In this document: positions 1 to 5,596 of the stretch, piece by piece | Numbering within the stretch: position 1 is the stretch's first letter | Layout: every line of letters begins with the position of its first letter | Assembly: GCA_002338255.1 (NCBI GenBank) | Contig: DDHX01000014.1 | Coordinates: 1 to 13,656 of the forward strand | Source of the DNA: Ruminococcaceae bacterium UBA1865 | Lineage (GTDB): Bacteria > Bacillota > Clostridia > Oscillospirales > Acutalibacteraceae | Reading direction: 5' to 3' | Length of the DNA stretch: 13,656 nucleotides | Translations under genes and position numbers: made by a program | The notes under the pieces: model-generated | The model's input: the letters and a program-made list of their open reading frames with translations, nothing else | What the model was told of the DNA's origin: nothing | Database searches by the model: none

Positions 1-276
1 CTGAATCACACCTTCCAGCAGGCTGCGCAGGCTGCCGGACTCTTTGGCATAGGGAATATAGTTGGTTACCTGTGCGGCGGAATCGCGAAGCCACATGGCG
101 GGAATGTCTCCTGTGATAACAAAAGTGTGACGGCTGTCCAGAACTTGGATGGTGGTATCGATTGTGCTGAGAAAGCACGGCCCGGCCAGCGGCGCAAGGG
201 AGGGGAACGTTTTTTGACAGTATTCGGTCAGCAGGTCCGCACGGTCCAGAAGGACTTGGGGAATGGGAGTATGCAT
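1..276 (-). CDS. GH125 exo-alpha-1,6-mannosidase, N-terminal part (cut by window edge)
   Basis: Only the first 92 codons are present; the rest lies left of the window. Residues 55-70 read TGDIPAMWLRDSAAQV, which matches the conserved N-terminal block of glycoside hydrolase family 125 (formerly DUF1237, 'metal-independent alpha-mannosidase'). Characterised members release non-reducing terminal alpha-1,6-linked mannose. The N-terminus (MHTPIPQVLLDRADLLTEY) has no signal peptide, so the enzyme should act in the cytoplasm on imported oligosaccharides. The ATG at 276-274 is chosen because a GAGGAGA ribosome binding site lies about 9 nt upstream. The gene follows the GntR-type regulator on the same strand with a gap of about 70 nt and no convincing terminator, so the two may be co-transcribed. 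The GH38 gene in the divergent operon fits a joint role in alpha-mannan or N-glycan mannose trimming. Family assignment is strong; exact linkage specificity is inferred from the family. Confidence 0.88.
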   Translation of the reverse strand, partial: MHTPIPQVLLDRADLLTEYCQKTFPSLAPLAGPCFLSTIDTTIQVLDSRHTFVITGDIPAMWLRDSAAQVTNYIPYAKESGSLRSLLEGVIQ

Positions 277-346
277 GGTGGAAAGTCTCCTCTCAAATAT
301 TCATGATGCCGCAAAGAAAATGTAGGGCGGCAAAATATAAAACGAT

Positions 347-1492
347 TTAAAAAAGGGGCTGCGGGGGACAGACTGAATGATTGACGACCAACTTGGGTTC
401 CAGTACAATTTGGGAACACTCGTCCATCCCACTGCCCGCCAGAGATTTTTGCAGAAGGAGGCTGGCCTGCCGCCCGATTTCGGCGGAATCCTGGTCCACA
501 TAACTGAAAAAATCAGTCTTTTCCTGCTGGTAAAAATTTGGATTATCAAAACAGATCACGGACAAATCCTGTGGAATACGAATAAGGTTTTTTTGGCAAA
601 GGCGATAAACATCCAAGCCCACATGGCTGTTTGAAGCAATAATTGCCGTGATATTGCCGCTTTTTACTTTCTGAACAAAATCTTCCTGTGTTTTGTCGAA
701 AGCATCGCCGTGGGAAAAGTTTTCGTAGTCAATGGCCTTTAGTTCATGGTTGAGAATGGTCTGAATATAACCACTGTGTCGAACGGAGGTAATCTGCTCT
801 TTATAAGTGGAATCAGCAATAAAAGCAATATTTCGGTGTCCTAAAGAAATCAGGTGTTTGGTCGCCATTTCGGTGCCCGCTTTGTTGTTTGAGGTAACGC
901 TGTTGCAGTAAATTCCGGGGAAAGACCGGTCGACAAGGACAAGCGGGAACTTGTTCAGATGCATTTTCAAAATAATCTCACTGTAAAATTCGCAGTCAGA
1001 AGGGAAAAGAATCATGCCGGAAAAACCACTCTTTTGAAAAAAGCTCAGGGCATATTCCTCAATTAGACTGTTAAGGTTCAGTACGGTGCAGATGAAATAG
1101 TCTGGGTATTGTAGGGTCTTCATAACGCTGGAAATAATATTGCCGGAATGGTAATCGTAAAACTCAGGAATAATCAGCGCAATTTTTTTCGGCCCGTTTC
1201 CATTTGGCGGCTGAAAGTTTGCGGTCAACTCGCTGGCGCGAAGTTGATTTCCGAGCGGGTTGGCAAAAGAACCTTTCCCCTGGACCCGGTAAACGTAACC
1301 GTTCAGTGAAAGCTCGGTAAGAGCTTTTGTAGCGGTGATTCTGCTGACATTGTATTCTTTCATAATGTTTTTTTCGCTTGGGACCCGGTCTCCAAGCTTG
1401 TAAAACCCTTTTTGAATCTTTTCAATAATGTCGCTTTGAATCAGCTCATACAAAGGCTTTTGCGAATTATTACATGATGACATATCAATCAT
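347..1492 (-). CDS. GntR-family transcriptional regulator with LacI-type sugar-sensor domain
   Basis: A 381-residue hybrid regulator. Residues about 12-78 form a GntR winged helix-turn-helix (PLYELIQSDIIEKI, then PSEKNIMKEYNVSRITATKA and the wing GYVYRVQGKGSFA). From about residue 103 (KKIALIIPEF) to the C-terminus it resembles the periplasmic-binding-protein-like sensor of LacI regulators, with GMILFP, PLVLVDRSFPG, GTEMATKHLISLGHRNIAFI and SVICFDNP blocks. This architecture is that of the AraR-like GntR/LacI chimeras, which usually repress sugar genes until a sugar binds. It lies divergent to the transporter/GH38 operon and upstream of GH125, so it is very probably the local regulator, with a mannoside or mannose derivative as ligand (inference). 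The start is uncertain: the ATG at 1492-1490 and the in-frame ATG at 1483-1481 both have only a weak ribosome binding site (GATGGG). Confidence 0.9.
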   Translation of the reverse strand: MIDMSSCNNSQKPLYELIQSDIIEKIQKGFYKLGDRVPSEKNIMKEYNVSRITATKALTELSLNGYVYRVQGKGSFANPLGNQLRASELTANFQPPNGNGPKKIALIIPEFYDYHSGNIISSVMKTLQYPDYFICTVLNLNSLIEEYALSFFQKSGFSGMILFPSDCEFYSEIILKMHLNKFPLVLVDRSFPGIYCNSVTSNNKAGTEMATKHLISLGHRNIAFIADSTYKEQITSVRHSGYIQTILNHELKAIDYENFSHGDAFDKTQEDFVQKVKSGNITAIIASNSHVGLDVYRLCQKNLIRIPQDLSVICFDNPNFYQQEKTDFFSYVDQDSAEIGRQASLLLQKSLAGSGMDECSQIVLEPKLVVNHSVCPPQPLF

Positions 1493-1527
1493 AACCCATC
1501 TTTATATACTTAGTCTTATTTGCCTAT

Positions 1528-1556
1528 ATCATATAATATTTCTTTAAAAAAGTAAA
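1528..1556 (-). promoter_or_regulatory. Candidate sigma-A promoter of the GntR-type regulator
   Basis: On the minus strand, TTTACT (1556-1551) and TATGAT (1533-1528) are separated by 17 nt, placing the start of transcription near 1521 and giving a leader of about 30 nt. The boxes are imperfect and the whole stretch is A+T rich, so chance matches are easy. Confidence 0.42.
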
Positions 1557-1609
1557 CACATATAGTGCATTTTTAATTCTATTTTTTTAATTTTTAAATT
1601 TATTCGTCT

Positions 1610-1626
1610 TAATATCTAAAATATTA
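1610..1626. promoter_or_regulatory. Candidate operator: TAATAT-N5-ATATTA palindrome
   Basis: A 17-bp interrupted palindrome with 6-bp arms lies between the two divergent promoters, about 45 nt upstream of the rightward -35 box. Its place suits a regulator controlling both directions, but the region is very A+T rich and such palindromes arise by chance. No family-specific consensus was recognised. Confidence 0.25.
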
Positions 1627-1668
1627 TCAGTATGTAGAAAAGATTGTTGTTGATATGTAGTTGCTATA

Positions 1669-1696
1669 TTGACTATAAAAGGCGAGATGATATAAT
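1669..1696 (+). promoter_or_regulatory. Sigma-A promoter with extended -10, transporter/GH38 operon
   Basis: TTGACT (1669-1674) and a perfect TATAAT (1691-1696) are 16 nt apart, and a TG one base before the -10 (1688-1689) makes an extended -10 element. Transcription should start near 1703, leaving a leader of about 78 nt before the first permease gene. This is the best promoter in the window and should be strong unless repressed. Confidence 0.78.
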
Positions 1697-1710
1697 AAAA
1701 ACAAGCCACC

Positions 1711-1723
1711 TTGGCAGGGCCAA
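1711..1723. promoter_or_regulatory. Candidate operator: TTGGC-AGG-GCCAA
   Basis: A perfect 5-bp inverted repeat with a 3-nt centre stands out as GC-containing in an A+T-rich region. It lies about 8 to 20 nt downstream of the predicted transcription start, a position where a bound repressor would block initiation or elongation. It may be the site of the adjacent GntR-type regulator; that is inference. Confidence 0.32.
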
Positions 1724-1780
1724 TTTTAATTGCACGGCCACCAATTTTGGGCGAAATCCAGCTGTAAGAAGGAGATTAAG

Positions 1781-2770
1781 ATGAATACTGATACTGTACA
1801 TAATGGAACTCCGTCCAAAAGAGGGGGCGTAAACCGGATTCGCGCGATGGCTCGAAAAGAAGTTTTAGACTGGAAAAAATCGCTGAAAAGAAATTACGAC
1901 CTTTATTTTCTTTTGATTCCGGTTATTGCCTATTTCCTAATATTTAGTTACGGTCCTATGTACGGCCTTCAAATTGCATTTAAGGATTATTCCCCCGCGT
2001 TGGGAATAAACGGCAGCCCATGGGTTGGTCTTAAGCATTTGGTGCGCTTCTTTAATTCCTTCTATTTTGGCAGGGTAATACAAAACACTTTGACACTATC
2101 CCTATACAGCCTGGTCGTCAGTATTCCCGCCCCGTTGATTTTGGCGCTGCTGTTTGATGAAATGCGGGGGAAAAAGCTGAAGGTGGTTGCACAGACCCTT
2201 TCGTATGCGCCAAACTTTATTTCCACTGTGGTTCTCTGCAGCATGCTGGTGATGTTCCTTACCCCGCAGACTGGCTTTATTGATGCGATCCTTCGGCTTT
2301 TCGGCTATACCGACAGCAGTAATATTTTATCGGATCCGAATGCGTTCAGCCATATCTATGTATGGTCCGGTGTCTGGCAGTCGGTCGGATGGAGTTCTAT
2401 CATCTATACTGCGGCCATTGCTGGGGTTTCACAGGATCTGTATGAGGTGGCTCGTCTGGACGGTGCCAGCCGGATGAAACAAATTTGGTATGTGACTCTG
2501 CCTTCCATCTTACCTACAATCGTAATTCTGTCCATCTTGGCAATCGGTAATGTCCTAAACATCGGCTATGAAAAGGTATATTTACTGCAAAGCACCTCCA
2601 ATCTGCCCGCTTCCGAAGTGATTTCCACTTATGTTTACAAATCTGGCTTAGTACAGGCACAGTATAGTTTTGGTTCAATGGTTGGGTTATTCAACAATTT
2701 GATCAACTTTATTATCTTAATCGTTGCAAATAAACTGGCAAAATATTTTACTGAAACTTCGTTGTGGTAA
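1781..2770 (+). CDS. ABC sugar transporter permease, LplB/YteP-like (CUT1 family)
   Basis: A 329-residue inner-membrane permease of the binding-protein-dependent (BPD_transp_1) superfamily. The first membrane segment is at about residues 41-58 after a basic cytoplasmic tail. Further segments lie at about 104-124, 146-162 and 204-216, with more after 245. The EAA loop that docks the ATPase is at residues 221-241 (YEVARLDGASRMKQIWYVTLP), matching the EAA...G...I.LP pattern. The FSYGPMYGLQIAFKDY segment near residue 55 is typical of the LplB-type subgroup that pairs with LplC-type permeases and long lipoproteins. The ATG at 1781 is chosen because AGAAGGAGA lies just upstream; an in-frame TTG at 1730 would add 17 residues but has no ribosome binding site. 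It is the first gene of the operon, 16 nt before the second permease. It probably imports mannosyl oligosaccharides. Confidence 0.93.
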   Translation: MNTDTVHNGTPSKRGGVNRIRAMARKEVLDWKKSLKRNYDLYFLLIPVIAYFLIFSYGPMYGLQIAFKDYSPALGINGSPWVGLKHLVRFFNSFYFGRVIQNTLTLSLYSLVVSIPAPLILALLFDEMRGKKLKVVAQTLSYAPNFISTVVLCSMLVMFLTPQTGFIDAILRLFGYTDSSNILSDPNAFSHIYVWSGVWQSVGWSSIIYTAAIAGVSQDLYEVARLDGASRMKQIWYVTLPSILPTIVILSILAIGNVLNIGYEKVYLLQSTSNLPASEVISTYVYKSGLVQAQYSFGSMVGLFNNLINFIILIVANKLAKYFTETSLW

Positions 2771-2786
2771 AGAAAGGAATACGAGA

Positions 2787-3689
2787 ATGGAGAAGAACAA
2801 AACAATCCGCAATCCGCTTGGAGACCGAATTTACCATGTCGTTTCGCTTCTTATACTTGCATTGACTATGCTTACGATTGTCTTCCCGATCTGGACAGTT
2901 GTTATTGCGTCGTTCAGCGACCCGACCGAACTGTATCAGAAAACCTTTTTAATCTGGCCGTCGAAAATCACGTTGGAAAGCTATAAGCTGGTGTTTCGTG
3001 ACGGCGATTTTTTGACCGGGATGTACAACTCGGTGTGTTATACCATTGTGGGAACCTTAGTAAATGTGATCATGAATATTTGTGCGGCCTATCCCCTTTC
3101 GAAAAGGAATCTTAAGGGAAAGAACTTTTTGATGCTGATGTTTACGTTTACCATGTTTTTTTCCGGCGGAATTGTGCCAACATATATCCTGATCGCGAAG
3201 CTTAACCTTCTTGATAATTTCTGGGTAATGATTCTGCCGAGCGCTGTCGGTATGTTTAACATTATTGTAATGAGGACGTATTTTCAAACAAATATTCCTC
3301 AGGAACTGGAAGACGCAGCAAGTGTGGACGGTTGCACCAATTTTCGATTTCTCATTCGTATCGTGCTCCCTTTGTCAGCTCCCATTATTGTTGTCATCGC
3401 CCTTTATTACGGGGTCGCTCGCTGGAATGACTACTTTACAGCAATGATGTATCTTACAAAACGTTCCATGTATCCGCTGCAGTTGATTTTACGGGATATT
3501 CTTCTGCAAAACCAGGCAGGTAATATGTTGAATGTTGTGACCGACGCTGCTTATGCGGAGCGTATGATGAGCCGTATGGGATTGAAATATGCCGTCATTG
3601 TAATTTCAACCATACCCATATTAGCCATTTACCCATTTGCGCAAAAATTCTTTTCAAAGGGAATCATGGTCGGCTCTGTAAAAGGTTGA
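2787..3689 (+). CDS. ABC sugar transporter permease, LplC/YtcP-like (CUT1 family)
   Basis: A 300-residue partner permease. Membrane segments are visible at about 18-42, 82-103, 115-137, 143-163, 197-210 and near the C-terminus (YAVIVISTIPILAIYPF). The EAA loop is at about 173-195, with key residues EDAASVDG and the downstream IVLP. The ending FAQKFFSKGIMVGSVKG is the characteristic tail of LplC/MalG-like permeases. The ATG at 2787 is supported by AAAGGA about 9 nt upstream; an in-frame upstream extension would overlap the preceding gene without a ribosome binding site. It should form a heterodimer with the preceding LplB-like permease. No ATPase gene accompanies the pair, which is normal for CUT1 systems that share an MsmX/MsmK-type ATPase encoded elsewhere. 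Confidence 0.93.
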   Translation: MEKNKTIRNPLGDRIYHVVSLLILALTMLTIVFPIWTVVIASFSDPTELYQKTFLIWPSKITLESYKLVFRDGDFLTGMYNSVCYTIVGTLVNVIMNICAAYPLSKRNLKGKNFLMLMFTFTMFFSGGIVPTYILIAKLNLLDNFWVMILPSAVGMFNIIVMRTYFQTNIPQELEDAASVDGCTNFRFLIRIVLPLSAPIIVVIALYYGVARWNDYFTAMMYLTKRSMYPLQLILRDILLQNQAGNMLNVVTDAAYAERMMSRMGLKYAVIVISTIPILAIYPFAQKFFSKGIMVGSVKG

Positions 3690-3721
3690 AACCTGTGCGG
3701 AATTTTTATTTTGAACAGGTT
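3690..3721 (+). other. Intergenic hairpin, permease to binding-protein gap
   Basis: AACCTGT (3690-3696) and ACAGGTT (3715-3721) form a 7-bp stem with an 18-nt A+T-rich loop directly after the permease stop codon. AACCTGT can instead pair with AGGTT just upstream (3683-3687), giving mutually exclusive folds. No U-run follows, so it is not a normal terminator. It could affect mRNA processing or translation of the next gene. Confidence 0.4.
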
Positions 3722-3748
3722 ACAATAAAGTTTTTAAAGGAGGCTATA

Positions 3749-3787
3749 TTGGAATACATTGGGGTAACTGAGATGTTGCGTTCGTAA
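3749..3787 (+). CDS. Possible 12-codon leader peptide before the binding-protein gene
   Basis: A near-perfect ribosome binding site AAAGGAGG (3736-3743) stands 5 nt before a TTG that opens a short frame reading MEYIGVTEMLRS and ending in TAA at 3785-3787. That site is too far (about 70 nt) from the binding-protein ATG to serve it, and that gene has its own AAGGGAGAT. The short frame may be a translated leader, or the site may be a leftover of a lost gene start. There is no run of one amino acid that would indicate classical attenuation. Confidence that a peptide is made is low. Confidence 0.25.
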   Translation: MEYIGVTEMLRS

Positions 3788-3813
3788 GAAAGATTTTGAA
3801 AAGGGAGATTAAA

Positions 3814-5436
3814 ATGAAAACTGGATTTAAGAGAGTCCTTGCGATGACAATGGCAGCCACCATGTGCCTGGCCGCTTTTACCGGGTGCGGTTCATCCCAA
3901 CAGCAATCAAGCGGCTCTGCTTCTGGAACTTCTTCCACGCAGACAGCAGAAAAAAAGGAATTTAATATTGTTTGCCTTGCAGGCGGCGACACAAACCCAT
4001 CGGTCAAGGACTGGTGGATTTGGAAGGAATATGAGAAAAAGACTGGAATTCACATCAATTGGACGGAAATTCCGGAAAGCGCAATGAACGACCGGAAAAA
4101 TGTAATTATGTCTTCCGGCGAACTTCCGGATGCGTTCTGGCACGTGACATGGACCAATGACGAGCTGAACAAATACGGCAGTCAGGGCCTCTTTACCAAC
4201 ATTCAGCCATACATTGAAAAAGACGCGCCGAATTTGAAAAAACTGCTCACGCAGGACGTGAAGGGCGGCCTGGCCTCGATTACAATGCCAGACAACGGTA
4301 TTTACTCCATGCCTTGGGTAATGACGGACCTTCCGCAGGCCAACGCCCGTTTCTACCTGAATAAAAATTGGCTGACGGCGGCTTCGTTGCAGACTCCGAC
4401 TACCATCGATGACCTGACGAAGACGTTTGCGGCTTTCAAAAAGCAAAATCCGAATGGATGGCCCATTTACATGCAGCCGGACGGAATCGGAATGCTGAAT
4501 GAAATGCTCTGCGGCAGTTATGGGATCGGCAATAACGGATTCAAACCGATTTCAGAGGATTATTACATTGACAAGAGTGGCAAGCTTCAGTTCCTTTACA
4601 CTGCAGACGGCATGAAGCAGATGTGGCAGCAGATGGCCTCCTGGTGGAACGCCGGCTATTTCTATCCGCAGACATTTGGCAAATATGAATACGAAGATTG
4701 GGTCACCGCCGGTAAGGTGAAAAAACAGGTCGGCATGTTCGGTTGGGGTAATGCGGACTTCCTGTATTCCAACGCTTCGGAAGATTATGTGGGAATTACT
4801 GCGCTCAAGGGTCCGAGCGGCGACATGGTTCAGTCCTGGTGTGACTACCCGGTTCGCAGCGCTTCGTCGTTTACAATTACGAAAGCTTGCAAAGATCCGG
4901 AAACTCTGATCAAATGGGCAGATTATTTTTATGGAGACGAAGGCTCGAACTTTGCCGCTTATGGAAAAGAAGGCGAAACGTACACGCTTGACTCCGCAAA
5001 TAAAATCCGTTATTCCGACAATGTTTTGAACTACAAAGGCGGAGCTCAGCTGGGTGCGTGGCAGTACGGCATGTTTGTCTACGGCGGCAACTTCCCGTGG
5101 AAATCTTACGACAGCACTACCATGGAAGCTGCCCGCAAGCAGGATGCCGCCGACTTTAAGGGCGAAAAATTCTCAAGTTACGCGGCAGATTCCCAAAAGT
5201 ACAAGGCAGACCTGATGCCCGGTTTGATGCCGACAACCGATGAAGCCAATGAGACTTCATCCATTAAGACGGACGTGGATACATATGTCAAGGAAGCACG
5301 CATGAAGTTTGTGACTGGCAAGTGGAACTTTACGAGCGACTGGGAAGCTTATGTAAAACAGCTTCAAAAGATGGGCATCGATGATTATATTAAGATTAAG
5401 CAAACACAATATGATCGTTACAAAGCGCAGCAGTAA
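3814..5436 (+). CDS. Lipoprotein extracellular solute-binding protein, LplA-like (CUT1 ABC transporter)
   Basis: A 540-residue lipoprotein. Residues 1-24 are a lipoprotein signal peptide (basic MKTGFKR, a hydrophobic core, then AFTG) with the lipobox cysteine at residue 25. A Ser/Gln/Thr/Gly-rich linker (about 26-45) tethers the mature domain to the outer face of the membrane. The fold begins at KKEFNIVCLAGG, and the following EYEKKTGIHINWTEIPE and MSSGELPDAFW blocks are typical of large sugar-binding proteins of the LplA/YtcQ type. Its length of about 540 residues is normal for that group and longer than MalE-type proteins. The ATG at 3814 is chosen because AAGGGAGAT precedes it; an in-frame TTG at 3796 would spoil the signal peptide. 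Many aromatic residues (WWIW, WHVTW, WQQMASWW) suit a carbohydrate-binding cleft. The ligand is inferred to be a mannose-containing oligosaccharide because GH38 follows in the operon. Confidence 0.92.
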   Translation: MKTGFKRVLAMTMAATMCLAAFTGCGSSQQQSSGSASGTSSTQTAEKKEFNIVCLAGGDTNPSVKDWWIWKEYEKKTGIHINWTEIPESAMNDRKNVIMSSGELPDAFWHVTWTNDELNKYGSQGLFTNIQPYIEKDAPNLKKLLTQDVKGGLASITMPDNGIYSMPWVMTDLPQANARFYLNKNWLTAASLQTPTTIDDLTKTFAAFKKQNPNGWPIYMQPDGIGMLNEMLCGSYGIGNNGFKPISEDYYIDKSGKLQFLYTADGMKQMWQQMASWWNAGYFYPQTFGKYEYEDWVTAGKVKKQVGMFGWGNADFLYSNASEDYVGITALKGPSGDMVQSWCDYPVRSASSFTITKACKDPETLIKWADYFYGDEGSNFAAYGKEGETYTLDSANKIRYSDNVLNYKGGAQLGAWQYGMFVYGGNFPWKSYDSTTMEAARKQDAADFKGEKFSSYAADSQKYKADLMPGLMPTTDEANETSSIKTDVDTYVKEARMKFVTGKWNFTSDWEAYVKQLQKMGIDDYIKIKQTQYDRYKAQQ

Positions 5437-5497
5437 TGGAACGCAGACTGCTTTCCATATAGCAGTTACAGAAAAACGGTAAACCTCATCATTGTGT

Positions 5498-5549
5498 CCT
5501 GTCAGTCCGGCAAGTGTCAGGTATGCCTGGACTTGCCGGACTGTCCAGG
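5498..5549 (+). other. Long GC-rich intergenic hairpin between binding-protein and GH38 genes
   Basis: CAGTCCGGCAAGT (5503-5515) is perfectly complementary to ACTTGCCGGACTG (5531-5543). Inside the loop CAGG-TATG-CCTG (5518-5529) adds a 4-bp stem with a tetraloop. Outside, CCTG (5498-5501) can pair with CAGG (5546-5549). The 3' side is not followed by a U-run, so it is not a standard intrinsic terminator. Such structures after binding-protein genes commonly protect the upstream message from 3' exonucleases, giving more binding protein than downstream product. A dispersed palindromic repeat element is the alternative. Confidence 0.72.
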
Positions 5550-5596
5550 TTACAATTAGCGGCAAAATTCACTACCCAAAGAAAGGTTTTATCATT

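Noticed and set aside
301..330. TGCCGC...GCGGCA inverted repeat between the regulator and GH125 genes
   Set aside because: Only six pairs around a 14-nt loop and no U-run on the minus strand, so not accepted as a terminator.
3907..4446. A 179-codon open frame antisense to the binding-protein gene
   Set aside because: It lies entirely within a well-supported gene, has no ribosome binding site and reads as a basic, low-complexity translation without family resemblance.
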